64,000 nt of DNA from Streptomyces sp. PKU-EA00015 (GTDB lineage: Bacteria; Actinomycetota; Actinomycetes; Streptomycetales; Streptomycetaceae). A program made the position numbers and the translations under genes. The stretch is taken from NCBI RefSeq assembly GCF_013387495.1, contig NZ_JABZEE010000054.1, positions 1-64,000 on the forward strand. Reading direction: 5' to 3'. The notes under the pieces are model-generated. The model was not told where the DNA came from, made no database searches, and saw only the letters and a program-made list of their open reading frames with translations. This document shows, piece after piece, positions 35,577-43,880 of the stretch (positions within the stretch are counted from its first letter, which is position 1; every line of letters starts with the position of its first letter).

Positions 35577-36209
35577 TCAGAACTCGGGGCCGTCTCCCGG
35601 TTCCTCCTGGTAGGAGTAGCGCTGCTCCTTCCAGGGGTCGCCGACGTTGTGATAGCCGCGCTCCTCCCAGAAGCCGCGGCGGTCGGCGGTCATGTACTCC
35701 ACGCCACGGACCCATTTGGGCCCCTTCCAGGCGTACAGGTGCGGCACGACGAGCCGCAGCGGGAATCCGTGTTCGGCGGTGAGGAGCTCACCGTCCTTGT
35801 GCGTGGCGAAGATCGTGCGTTCCGCGACGAAGTCGGACAGCCGCAGATTCGCGCTGAAGCCGTACTCGGCCCAGACCATGACATGGGTGACGGCGGGCGC
35901 CGGCGGGGCGAGCTCCACGATCGTACGGGCGGACACACCCCCCCATTCGGCCGCCAGCATGCTGAACTTCGTCACGCAGTGCAGATCGCCCACGACGGTG
36001 CAGAAGGGCAGCGCCGAGAACTCCTCGTGGTTCCAGCAGCGCTTGTCGCCGTCCGCGGTGGCGCCGAAGACCCTGAACTCCCAGCGGTCCGGCTTGAACT
36101 TGGGGACGGGGCCGTAGTGGGTGACCGGCCAGCCGCGCTGCAGTCGCTGTCCCGGCGGAAGCTCGGACTCCTCTGGTGCGCGGTATTCCCGGCTCTCCGG
36201 CTGACCCAT
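35577..36209 (-). CDS. Sulfite oxidase-like molybdopterin-dependent oxidoreductase
   Basis: A 210-residue protein consisting only of the oxidoreductase molybdopterin-binding domain. It has DLHCVTKFSMLAAEWGGV, whose Cys is the expected Mo ligand, and AEYGFSANLRLSDF, GFPLRLVVPHLYAWKGPKW and RGFWEERGYHNVGDPW. It lacks a Tat signal, a heme domain and a dimerisation domain, so it is an unpaired cytoplasmic YedY/YuiH-like form of unknown substrate. ATG at 36209 has GGAGG only one base upstream, an unusually tight spacing. It converges with the DUF4396 gene, 38 bases apart. Confidence 0.88.
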   Translation of the reverse strand: MGQPESREYRAPEESELPPGQRLQRGWPVTHYGPVPKFKPDRWEFRVFGATADGDKRCWNHEEFSALPFCTVVGDLHCVTKFSMLAAEWGGVSARTIVELAPPAPAVTHVMVWAEYGFSANLRLSDFVAERTIFATHKDGELLTAEHGFPLRLVVPHLYAWKGPKWVRGVEYMTADRRGFWEERGYHNVGDPWKEQRYSYQEEPGDGPEF

Positions 36210-36363
36210 GCCTCCAATGGTGACAGACCGGGAGGGGTGGTCATGACCAGGTCTGGGCGGATTCGGGCAACTCCTACTAAGGAGGCACTTACTGGACGAC
36301 CCCTTGCCGCGATGCGAGGATGCGCGCACCTGCCCAGTCATACGCGCGGAAGGAGCCTCTGCG

Positions 36364-36843
36364 ATGCAGGGCGACCCCGAGGTCATCGAGTTTCTCAACG
36401 AGCAGCTGACTGCCGAATTGACCGCGATCAACCAGTACTTCCTGCACGCGAAGATGCAGGAGAACTTCGGCTGGACGAAGCTCGCCAAGTACACCCGGGC
36501 CGAGTCCTTCGACGAGATGAAGCACGCCGAGGTCCTCACCGACCGCATCCTCTTCCTGGAGGGCCTGCCGAATTACCAGCGCCTGTTCCACGTACGGATC
36601 GGGCAGTCGGTCACCGAGATGTTCCAGGCCGACCGGCAGATCGAGGTCGAGGCGATCGACCGCCTGAGGCGGGGCATCGAGGTCATGCGCACCAAGGGCG
36701 ACATCACCTCGGCGAACATCTTCGAGTCGATCCTCGCGGACGAGGAGCACCACATCGACTACCTCGACACCCAGCTGGAGCTGGTCGAGAAGCTCGGTGA
36801 GGCGCTCTACATCGCCCAGCTGATCGAGCAGCCGGACAGCTGA
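36364..36843 (+). CDS. bfr: Bacterioferritin
   Basis: Iron-storage 24-mer subunit with heme at the dimer interface, 159 residues. Met52, the heme ligand, is present, as are ferroxidase residues Glu18, Glu51, His54 and the later EVEAID (Glu94 region) and ADEEHHIDYL (Glu127, His130). ATG at 36364 has AAGGAG 8 bases upstream and restores the family N terminus MQGDPEVIEFLNEQL; a frame start at 36304 adds unlike residues. The Bfd-like ferredoxin gene converges 40 bases downstream. Confidence 0.95.
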   Translation: MQGDPEVIEFLNEQLTAELTAINQYFLHAKMQENFGWTKLAKYTRAESFDEMKHAEVLTDRILFLEGLPNYQRLFHVRIGQSVTEMFQADRQIEVEAIDRLRRGIEVMRTKGDITSANIFESILADEEHHIDYLDTQLELVEKLGEALYIAQLIEQPDS

Positions 36844-36883
36844 GGACGGCGTCCGCGCACACCCGCGCGCGGGCCCGGCAGAC

Positions 36884-37141
36884 TCAGGCGGCCTCGTCGA
36901 GAGCGGGACGGGTCCCGGACGTCGGATCGGCGGCCAGCACGGCGGCGCTGCTGCCGTTCTCCAGCAGTTCGCGGCGGGGGCACGCCCCACGGCCGAGGAG
37001 CCCTTGTATCCGGCGCACGCACGAACCGCAGTCCGTTCCGGCCTTGGACACGGACGCTATCTGGCGGGGGGTGCAGGCACCGGCTTCCGCGTGTTCCTTG
37101 ACCTGCTTCTCCGTGATGCCGAAGCACGAGCAGACGTACAC
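36884..37141 (-). CDS. bfd: Bacterioferritin-associated ferredoxin-like (2Fe-2S) protein
   Basis: A small protein with the Bfd Cys pattern: CSC near residue 4-6 (VYVCSCFGITEKQV) and CGSC around residue 38-41 (AGTDCGSCVRR), which bind a 2Fe-2S cluster and deliver electrons to release iron from bacterioferritin. GTG at 37141 is preferred over the one at 37150 because GGGAGGTG is then 6 bases upstream and the N terminus fits the family; length 85. An Ala-rich C-terminal tail of about 30 residues is extra. An iron box lies 60 bases upstream. Confidence 0.88.
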   Translation of the reverse strand: MYVCSCFGITEKQVKEHAEAGACTPRQIASVSKAGTDCGSCVRRIQGLLGRGACPRRELLENGSSAAVLAADPTSGTRPALDEAA

Positions 37142-37201
37142 GCGGTTCACCTCCCGGGGATCGAACGGGATCGATAAGGGGCGCCGTCCCGATTGATCGG
37201 T

Positions 37202-37220
37202 GAGGCTAACCTAACCTTAC
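37202..37220 (-). promoter_or_regulatory. Iron box (DmdR/IdeR-type) upstream of bfd
   Basis: On the minus strand the site reads GTAAGGTTAGGTTAGCCTC, a good match to the TTAGGTTAGGCTAACCTAA iron-box consensus. It predicts repression of bfd by a DtxR-family regulator when iron is plentiful. Confidence 0.75.
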
Positions 37221-37306
37221 CCGTCGCCCGCGGGTCGCAAAAGCCCGGGATACGACCGTGGGGCGCGGATCACATCGATCCGCGCCCCACCGTCGTCGAG
37301 CCGTCA

Positions 37307-38659
37307 CTACTGGTCGCGGTACATCTCCGCCACCAGGAACGCCAGGTCCAGGGACTGGCTGCGGTTGAGCCGCGGGTCGCACGCCGTCTCGTAGCGCTGG
37401 TGCAGGTCGTCGACGAAGATCTCGTCGCCGCCGCCCACGCACTCGGTGACGTCGTCGCCGGTGAGCTCGACGTGGATGCCGCCCGGGTGGGTGCCGAGCG
37501 CCTTGTGGACCTCGAAGAAGCCCTTGACCTCGTCGAGCACGTCGTCGAAGCGCCGGGTCTTGTGACCGGACGCCGCCTCGAAGGTGTTGCCGTGCATCGG
37601 GTCGGTCACCCAGGCCACGGTCGCGCCCGACGCGGTGACCTTCTCGACCAGCTCGGGAAGCTTGTCGCGGACCTTGTCGGCGCCCATGCGGACGATGAAC
37701 GTCAGCCGGCCGGGCTCGCGCTCCGGGTCCAGGCGGTCGACGTACGTCAGCGCCTCGTCGACCGTCGTCGTGGGGCCGAGCTTGATGCCGATCGGGTTGC
37801 GGATCCTCGACGCGAACTCGATGTGCGCCCCGTCCAGCTGGCGGGTGCGCTCACCGATCCAGACCATGTGGCCCGAGGTGTCGTACAGGTGCCCGGTCCG
37901 GGAGTCGACCCTGGTCAGCGCCGACTCGTAGTCCAGCAGCAGCGCCTCGTGGGAGGCGTAGAACTCGACCGTGCGGAATTCCGCCGGGTCGGTGCCACAG
38001 GCCTTCATGAAGTTCAGCGCGTTGTCGATCTCGCGGGCGAGCTGCTCGTAGCGCTGGCCCGACGGCGACGACTTCACGAAGTCCTGGTTCCAGGCGTGCA
38101 CCTGGCGCAGGTCGGCGTAGCCGCCGGTGGTGAAGGCGCGCACCAGGTTCAGCGTCGACGCGGACGCCTGGTACATGCGCTTGAGCCGCTCCGGGTCCGG
38201 GATCCGGGCCGCCTCGGTGAAGTCGAAGCCGTTGACGGAGTCGCCCCGGTAGGTGGGCAGGGTGACACCGTCGCGGGTCTCGGTCGGCTTCGAGCGCGGC
38301 TTGGAGTACTGGCCGGCGATCCGGCCGACCTTGACGACCGGAACGGAGGCGGCGTACGTCAGCACGGCGCCCATCTGGAGCAGGGTCTTGAGCTTGTTGC
38401 GGATGTGGTCGGCGGACACGGCGTCGAAGGCCTCGGCGCAGTCGCCGCCCTGGAGCAGGAACGCCTCGCCCTTGGCGACAGCTCCCATCCGGGCGCGCAG
38501 CTGGTCGCACTCGCCCGCGAAGACGAGCGGCGGATACGACTCGAGGTCCGCGATCACATCGCGCAGAGCCTCGGCATCGGGGTACTCGGGCTGCTGCGCC
38601 GCGGGCAGGTTTCGCCAGGTGTTGCCACCGGTAGCGGTGGTCTTAGCGTTCACGGTCAC
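37307..38659 (-). CDS. Class II 3-deoxy-7-phosphoheptulonate (DAHP) synthase
   Basis: First step of the shikimate pathway, condensing phosphoenolpyruvate and erythrose 4-phosphate. The 450-residue protein is a plant-type (class II) enzyme: YPPLVFAGECDQLR, FLLQGGDCAEAF (metal-binding Cys), GRIAGQYSKPRS, ASHEALLLDYE, HMVWIGERTRQLDGAHIEF, NPIGIKLGP, WVTDPMHGNT and GGIHVELTGDDVTEC. GTG at 38659 gives VTVNAKT, the usual Streptomyces N terminus, and is preceded by a TACTGT hexamer with 7 bases between. The frame is open for 3.6 kb further, antisense to the amidase; that is an artefact. Confidence 0.96.
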   Translation of the reverse strand: MTVNAKTTATGGNTWRNLPAAQQPEYPDAEALRDVIADLESYPPLVFAGECDQLRARMGAVAKGEAFLLQGGDCAEAFDAVSADHIRNKLKTLLQMGAVLTYAASVPVVKVGRIAGQYSKPRSKPTETRDGVTLPTYRGDSVNGFDFTEAARIPDPERLKRMYQASASTLNLVRAFTTGGYADLRQVHAWNQDFVKSSPSGQRYEQLAREIDNALNFMKACGTDPAEFRTVEFYASHEALLLDYESALTRVDSRTGHLYDTSGHMVWIGERTRQLDGAHIEFASRIRNPIGIKLGPTTTVDEALTYVDRLDPEREPGRLTFIVRMGADKVRDKLPELVEKVTASGATVAWVTDPMHGNTFEAASGHKTRRFDDVLDEVKGFFEVHKALGTHPGGIHVELTGDDVTECVGGGDEIFVDDLHQRYETACDPRLNRSQSLDLAFLVAEMYRDQ

Positions 38660-38666
38660 GTCGTCA

Positions 38667-38672
38667 ACAGTA
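38667..38672 (-). promoter_or_regulatory. -10 element TACTGT of the DAHP synthase gene (leaderless)
   Basis: On the minus strand TACTGT, then TGACGAC, then GTG; no ribosome site fits in between. Confidence 0.5.
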
Positions 38673-38836
38673 CGGGGTCGAGAGCGCTGTCCATGTCGCC
38701 GCTCAGCAGATGAGACGCCCCGGGGCCCATCGTTGTCATGCCCTGGTGTTAGCCTCAGGCGCTTGCGACCGGGCGGGGAGCCGCGGTCGCCATCACTTCG
38801 GAGCCTGCAGGGGTGGGCCTTGATCAGGGGTGGGGC

Positions 38837-41626
38837 GTGAATCCGAGACATCGGAGAAACCGTAAGAAACGATCGATCCTGTACGGAGTGGCCGCCGCCG
38901 TCGTGGCGTCGGCCGTCGCCGGCACGGTCGCCGTCGCGTCGCCGGATCTGCTGGGCGGGGACGGCGACACGGCGGCGGTGGCGCCGGGGGCTCGGCTCCA
39001 GGCGGAGTTCGCACAGGCCGCCGAGGAGTTCGACGTTCCGCAGAGCGTGCTGATGGCGGTCTCGTACCGGCAGACGCGCTGGGAGTCGCACCGCGGCGAG
39101 CCGAGCGTCACCGGCGCGTACAACGTCATGGGGCTCACCAGTGTCCAGCCGGAGGACGTGGAGCAGCACGAGGCCAAGGAGCGCCTGGCGCACCTGAACG
39201 CGAGCGGCAACCCGGAGATCGAGAAGACCTTCGACGCCGAGAAGGCGCTGGCGGCCCTGCCGAAGGAGACGGTCGACACCGACGACCCCCGTCTGCACAC
39301 GCTGGACGAGGCCGCCGAGCTGATCGACAGCTCCGAGGAGTCCGTGAAGGCGGACGCCGGGACAAGCATCCGCGCGGGCGCCGCGCTGCTCGCCGAGTAC
39401 CAGCAGGAGGCCACGGGCGACCTGCCCGAAGAGGCCGACGAGTGGTACGCGGCTGTGGCGCGCTACAGCCAGTCGCCCGACAAGAAGGGCGCCGACCTGT
39501 TCGCGAAGCGCGTCTTCGAGTCGATCCGCCAGGGTGAGCAGAGGCTCACGACGGACGGCCAGCAGGTCACCCTGCCCGCCGACCCGACCGTGAACCCGGT
39601 CAAGCCGTCGAAACTGCCGCTGGCGACGACCGTGAGCACGACGGCGACTCCGACGCCCGAGTGCCCGGCCGGCCTGAACTGCAACTACATCCCTGCCGAG
39701 GTCCCGAGCACCGGCCAGCGCAACTACACGCTGGCGAGCCGCCCGGCGAACGGCTTCGACGTCCGCCGGATCGTCGTCCACGACACCGAGGGCAGCTACG
39801 CCGGCACCATCAGCGCCTTCCAGAGCTCCACGGCCCGGGGCAGTGCGCACTACCTGATCCGCGCCTCCGACGGTCTGGTCACCCAGATGGTCGAGAACAA
39901 GAACGTCGCCTGGCACGCGGGCAACTGGACCGCGAACATGCACGACATCGGCATCGAGCACGAGGGCTACGCCATCAAGGCGGGCAGCTGGTACACGGAG
40001 CCCCAGTACGAGTCCTCCGCGGCCCTGGTGAAGTTCCTGGCGGCCAAGTACGGCGTCCCGATCGACCGTGAGCACATCATCGGCCACGACGAGGTGCCGG
40101 GACAGCTGGACGCCAAGGTCGCCGGCATGCACTGGGACGCCGGTCCGTACTGGGACTGGAACCACTACATGTCGCTGATGGGCGCGCCCACCGGTGCCGG
40201 CGGCGCGGGCGGACCGCTCAAGGCCGGCCAGCTGGTGCGTGTCGTGCCGCCGTTCACCACGGCGAACCAGCCCACGCTGACCTACGGCGGCGCGACCAAG
40301 CCGGTCGACCCCCGTCCGTCGAACTTCCTCTACCTCTACACGTCGCCGTCCACGTCGTCGGCCACGATCACCGACCCCTACTTCCCCTCGTACCTGTGGT
40401 CCGAAGGACCGAACTGGGGGAACAAGGTCGTCGCCGGCGGCACCTACGTCGTCGCCGAGGCGCAGAGGGACTGGACCGCGATCTGGTACGCCGGAAAGAA
40501 GGCGTGGTTCCGCAACCCCGGCGGCCAGTACACGGCGCCTGTCACCGGTGGAACGCTCGTGAAGCCCATCACCGGAGCCAAGCTGTACGGGCGGTCCTTC
40601 CCGGAGGCGTCGGCCTACACCGGCACCGGTCAGGCGGCCCCCACGGACAACCCGGACTACCTGTCGAAGTACACGGTCGCGACCGGTCAGGCCTACGCGA
40701 AGGCCGGCGACGCGGTCCTCGGTGACGACTACTTCGGTTCCTCGCAGGTCCGGGTCGTCGGCAAGACGGACGTCTACATCCCGATCCGCTACAACCACCG
40801 CCTGGCCTGGGTGAAGTCGACCCAGGTCACCGAGGCCACGCCCACCGCTCCCGACGCCGGCGCCACCCGGCGCAACGTCCTCGCGCGTGACTCCGGTGGA
40901 AACCTGTACCAGTACCAGGGCACCGGCAGCGCCTCGGCGCCGTTCTACGCCCGGTACCGCGTGGGCGGTGGCTGGCAGCAGTTCAACGCCCTCACCAACC
41001 TCGACACCCTGCGTGCCGACGGGACCGGCGACATGGTGGCCCGCGACTCCTCCGGCACGCTCTGGTACTACCGGGGCAGCGGCAACAAGAACGCTCCGTT
41101 CCTGACGAAGCTCAAGGTCGGGACGGGCTGGGGGCAGTTCAACCTGCTCGTCGGCACCGGTGACCTGACCGGTGACGGCAAGGCCGACATGATCGCCCGT
41201 CAGAGCTCGACCGGCAGCCTGTACCTGTACCGGGGCACGGGCGACCCGGCGGTTCCGTTCCTGACGAAGCTCAAGGTCGGCGACGGCTGGGGCAAGTTCA
41301 ACACCCTGGTCGGCACGGGCGACCTGAACGCCGACGGCAAGAAGGACATCGTCGCGCGCGACGGCGCCGGTGCGCTGTACCTGTACAAGGGCACGGGCAG
41401 CGCGACGGTCCCGTTCGCCGCACGGACGAAGATCGGCGACGGCTGGGGACGGTTCAACACCCTCGCGGGCACCGGGGACCTCACCGGTGACGGCAAGGCC
41501 GACATGATCGCCCGCGAGTCGGCGGGCGCCCTGTACCTGTACAAGGGCACCGGCGACCCGGCCGCCCCGTTCGCCGCGCGGACGAAGATCGGCGACGGCT
41601 GGCAGATCTACAACCTGCTGATCTGA
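38837..41626 (+). CDS. Secreted N-acetylmuramoyl-L-alanine amidase with FG-GAP-like repeats
   Basis: A 929-residue wall hydrolase. A basic signal peptide (RHRRNRKKRSILYGVAAAVVASAVAG) is followed by a helical lysozyme-like region (about 50-235). Next comes a type-2 amidase domain (about 305-450) with RIVVHDTEGSYAG, NVAWHAGNW, DIGIEHEGY and GHDEVPG. SH3-like modules follow. The C terminus holds four to five repeats of about 50 residues (VARDSSGTLWYYRGSG, GDLTGDGKADMIARxS, LYLYKGTG), as in beta-propeller FG-GAP proteins, perhaps for surface binding. GTG at 38837 has AGGGGTGGGG upstream; a GTG at 38813 is an alternative. It is divergent from the DAHP synthase gene. Confidence 0.9.
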   Translation: MNPRHRRNRKKRSILYGVAAAVVASAVAGTVAVASPDLLGGDGDTAAVAPGARLQAEFAQAAEEFDVPQSVLMAVSYRQTRWESHRGEPSVTGAYNVMGLTSVQPEDVEQHEAKERLAHLNASGNPEIEKTFDAEKALAALPKETVDTDDPRLHTLDEAAELIDSSEESVKADAGTSIRAGAALLAEYQQEATGDLPEEADEWYAAVARYSQSPDKKGADLFAKRVFESIRQGEQRLTTDGQQVTLPADPTVNPVKPSKLPLATTVSTTATPTPECPAGLNCNYIPAEVPSTGQRNYTLASRPANGFDVRRIVVHDTEGSYAGTISAFQSSTARGSAHYLIRASDGLVTQMVENKNVAWHAGNWTANMHDIGIEHEGYAIKAGSWYTEPQYESSAALVKFLAAKYGVPIDREHIIGHDEVPGQLDAKVAGMHWDAGPYWDWNHYMSLMGAPTGAGGAGGPLKAGQLVRVVPPFTTANQPTLTYGGATKPVDPRPSNFLYLYTSPSTSSATITDPYFPSYLWSEGPNWGNKVVAGGTYVVAEAQRDWTAIWYAGKKAWFRNPGGQYTAPVTGGTLVKPITGAKLYGRSFPEASAYTGTGQAAPTDNPDYLSKYTVATGQAYAKAGDAVLGDDYFGSSQVRVVGKTDVYIPIRYNHRLAWVKSTQVTEATPTAPDAGATRRNVLARDSGGNLYQYQGTGSASAPFYARYRVGGGWQQFNALTNLDTLRADGTGDMVARDSSGTLWYYRGSGNKNAPFLTKLKVGTGWGQFNLLVGTGDLTGDGKADMIARQSSTGSLYLYRGTGDPAVPFLTKLKVGDGWGKFNTLVGTGDLNADGKKDIVARDGAGALYLYKGTGSATVPFAARTKIGDGWGRFNTLAGTGDLTGDGKADMIARESAGALYLYKGTGDPAAPFAARTKIGDGWQIYNLLI

Positions 41627-41652
41627 CCCGTACGGCATCCGCAGGCACCCCG

Positions 41653-41703
41653 CCCGCGGCGCGGCGGCCGTCCTCATCGTGGGACGTGCCGCGGCGCCGC
41701 GGG
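41653..41703 (+). terminator. Hairpin after the amidase gene
   Basis: CCCGCGGCGC (41653-41662) pairs with GCGCCGCGGG (41694-41703), with an inner CGTCC/GGACG stem. It ends 9 bases before the trpL -10 hexamer. Confidence 0.55.
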
Positions 41704-41712
41704 CGGATGCGT

Positions 41713-41718
41713 TAGGGT
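41713..41718 (+). promoter_or_regulatory. -10 element TAGGGT of trpL-trpEG
   Basis: TAGGGT is followed by CGGCGTC and the trpL ATG, so the leader peptide would be translated from the very 5' end of the transcript. Confidence 0.6.
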
Positions 41719-41725
41719 CGGCGTC

Positions 41726-41785
41726 ATGTTCGCGCAGCAGATCCAGAACTGGTGGTGGACCGCACATCGGCGGCCCACCTCCTGA
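41726..41785 (+). CDS. trpL: trp leader peptide with three consecutive Trp codons
   Basis: The 19-codon frame reads MFAQQIQNWWWTAHRRPTS and stops. Three adjacent tgg codons (41750-41758) make ribosome progress sensitive to charged tryptophanyl-tRNA. A hairpin terminator follows 23 bases after the stop and the anthranilate synthase gene starts 98 bases after it. This is a classic transcription attenuator, a form described before in Streptomyces. It has no ribosome site and appears leaderless. Confidence 0.93.
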   Translation: MFAQQIQNWWWTAHRRPTS

Positions 41786-41807
41786 TCGCGCGCAGCACCG
41801 GATCGAG

Positions 41808-41830
41808 AAGGCCGCCCGAGGGGCGGCCTT
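41808..41830 (+). terminator. trp attenuator terminator hairpin
   Basis: AAGGCCGCCC (41808-41817) pairs exactly with GGGCGGCCTT (41821-41830) across GAG. It lies between trpL and trpEG. The leader also offers a GGTGG/CCACC pairing over the Trp codons as the alternative fold. Confidence 0.85.
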
Positions 41831-41882
41831 CGGCGTTTGCGGACCAGCGGCCGTTCCTCTCCCACCCGGAAGGAACCCTCGC

Positions 41883-43823
41883 ATGACCGACAGCCTCATC
41901 AGCCGGCTCCTGGACGACGACTGCCCGCCGTTCGCCCTGCTGCACCGCCGTACTCCCGGCCGTGACCACGGCACCGTCGAGGTGCTGATCGGGGACGTCC
42001 ACGACGTCGAACGCCTCGCCGCTCTCCCCGGGGGCGAGCGCCCCGCACTCGCGCTGGTCCCCTTCCGGCAGATCGCGGAGCGCGGCTTCGACGTACGCGA
42101 CGACGGGACTCCGCTCACCGTGCTGGTCGCCGACGAGAGCCACGAGCTCGCGCTGGACGAAGTCCTCGCGCAGCTCCCGGCGCACTCCGTACGCGTCGAG
42201 GGCGGGGCGTTCGACGTCGGCGACGAGGAGTACGCGGACATCGTGCGCCGGGTGATCGAGGACGAGATCGGGCAGGGCGAGGGCGCGAACTTCGTGATCC
42301 GCCGCACCTACACCGGACGGATCCCCGGCTTCTCGCGCGCCGACGCCCTGGCCCTGTTCCGGCGTCTGCTGGCCGGTGAGCGGGGCGCGTACTGGACCTT
42401 CGTCGTCCACACGGGCACCCGGACCCTGGTGGGCGCGAGCCCCGAGGTGCATGTGCGGATGACCGGCGAGGGGGGCGAGCGCGAAGCGCTCTCGTGTGAG
42501 GGTGGTGGTGGGAGACGGGCGGGCGGGACGGTCGTGATGAATCCGATCAGCGGCACGTTCCGGTATCCGCCCGAGGGCCCGAGCGCCGAGGCGCTGCTCG
42601 GCTTCCTCGACGACCGCAAGGAGCGCGAGGAGCTGTCCATGGTCGTCGACGAGGAGCTGAAGATGATGTGCACCGTCGGCGACATGGGCGGTGTCGTCGT
42701 GGGGCCGCGGCTCAAGGAGATGGCTCATCTCGCGCACACCGAGTACGAGTTGCGGGGGCGTTCGTCCCTCGATGTGCGCGAGGTGCTGAAGGAGACGATG
42801 TTCGCGGCGACGGTCACGGGTTCGCCGGTGCAGAACGCGTGCCGGGTCATCGAGCGCCACGAAGTGGGCGGCCGAGGGTACTACGCGGGCGCGCTGGCGC
42901 TGATCGGCCGGGACGGGACGGGCGCGCAGACCCTCGACTCGCCGATCCTGATCCGCACCGCCGACATCGACCCGGGAGGAGCTCTGCGGGTCCCGGTCGG
43001 GGCCACGCTCGTGCGGCACTCGGACCCGCTGGGCGAGGTGGCCGAGACGCACGCCAAGGCGGCGGCCGTGCTGGCCGCCCTGGGGGCGGTGCCGGGGCGC
43101 GCCGAGGAGCCGGCCGCGCGGCCCCGGCTCGCAGACGACCCGCGCGTACGGGCGGCCCTGGACGCCCGGCGGGCGGACCTGGCGCCGTTCTGGCTGCGGA
43201 TGCAGGAGCCGTCCGGGCGGCTGTCCGGCCATGCCCTGGTCGTCGACGGCGAGGACACGTTCACGTCGATGCTGGCGCACCTGCTGCGTTCCTCGGGCCT
43301 GGAGGTGTCGGTGCGCCGGTACGACGAGCCGGGCCTGCGGGAGCGGGTGCTCGGTCACCGGGGGCCGGTGGTGCTGGGGCCGGGCCCCGGTGATCCCGCC
43401 GACGCGGGCGACCCGAAGATGCGGCTGATGCGGCAGCTCGCCGCCGATCTGCTGCGCGGGCACCGGGAGGGCCTGCTGGGGGTGTGCCTCGGGCACGAGC
43501 TGATCGCGGCCGAGCTGGGTCTGGACATCGTCCGCAAGGACGAGCCGTACCAGGGCGCTCAGGAGCGGATCGACTTCTTCGGACGGGAGGAGACGGTCGG
43601 CTTCTACAACAGCTTCACCGCCCGCTGCGACGAGGCGGGCGCGGCGGCCCTGCTCGCGGACCGCGGGGTGGAGGTCGCCAGGGACGCGGCGACGGGGGAC
43701 GTGCACGCCCTGCGGGCACCGCGGTTCGCGTCGGTGCAGTTCCACCCGGAGTCGGTGCTGACGCTCGACGGTGCCTCCCTCGTGACCGAACTGCTCTCGG
43801 CGGTCCCGGCCCGCCTGGCCTGA
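41883..43823 (+). CDS. trpEG: Fused anthranilate synthase TrpE-TrpG
   Basis: A 646-residue fusion. The chorismate-binding component I covers about 1-425 (PISGTFRYPPEGPS, DEELKMMCTVGDMGG, GRSSLDVREVLKETMFAATVTGSPVQNA). The glutamine amidotransferase covers about 450-646, with the nucleophile Cys in LLGVCLGHELIAAEL and the His/Glu pair in VQFHPESVLT. It makes anthranilate from chorismate and glutamine. The same architecture occurs in PhzE, but the trp attenuator and lack of phenazine genes favour tryptophan synthesis. ATG 41883 has AGGAA upstream. Residues about 195-214 (GEGGEREALSCEGGGGRRAG) look like an insertion in component I. Confidence 0.93.
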   Translation: MTDSLISRLLDDDCPPFALLHRRTPGRDHGTVEVLIGDVHDVERLAALPGGERPALALVPFRQIAERGFDVRDDGTPLTVLVADESHELALDEVLAQLPAHSVRVEGGAFDVGDEEYADIVRRVIEDEIGQGEGANFVIRRTYTGRIPGFSRADALALFRRLLAGERGAYWTFVVHTGTRTLVGASPEVHVRMTGEGGEREALSCEGGGGRRAGGTVVMNPISGTFRYPPEGPSAEALLGFLDDRKEREELSMVVDEELKMMCTVGDMGGVVVGPRLKEMAHLAHTEYELRGRSSLDVREVLKETMFAATVTGSPVQNACRVIERHEVGGRGYYAGALALIGRDGTGAQTLDSPILIRTADIDPGGALRVPVGATLVRHSDPLGEVAETHAKAAAVLAALGAVPGRAEEPAARPRLADDPRVRAALDARRADLAPFWLRMQEPSGRLSGHALVVDGEDTFTSMLAHLLRSSGLEVSVRRYDEPGLRERVLGHRGPVVLGPGPGDPADAGDPKMRLMRQLAADLLRGHREGLLGVCLGHELIAAELGLDIVRKDEPYQGAQERIDFFGREETVGFYNSFTARCDEAGAAALLADRGVEVARDAATGDVHALRAPRFASVQFHPESVLTLDGASLVTELLSAVPARLA

Positions 43824-43832
43824 GCGGCCGGC

Positions 43833-43866
43833 GGCGCCGCGGGGACGTGCCCGTCCTCGCGGCGCC
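43833..43866. terminator. Hairpin between convergent trpEG and pfkA
   Basis: Arms of 15 bases (GGCGCCGCGGGGACG against CGTCCTCGCGGCGCC, one G-T wobble) flank TGCC. It starts 10 bases after trpEG and ends 15 before the pfkA stop. Confidence 0.8.
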
Positions 43867-43880
43867 GGTCCGGTCGGGGC

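Noticed and set aside
41726..41785. Treating the trp leader frame as noise because of its size
   Set aside because: Three consecutive Trp codons, a following terminator and trpEG downstream make it a genuine leader peptide, so it was kept.
37307..42307. A single open frame of 1666 codons on the minus strand
   Set aside because: Only its last 450 codons (DAHP synthase) have family similarity; the rest is antisense to the amidase and trpEG genes, as GC-rich codon bias often produces.
41883..43823. Phenazine synthase PhzE
   Set aside because: Same domain order, but the trp attenuator and absence of other phz genes point to tryptophan synthesis.
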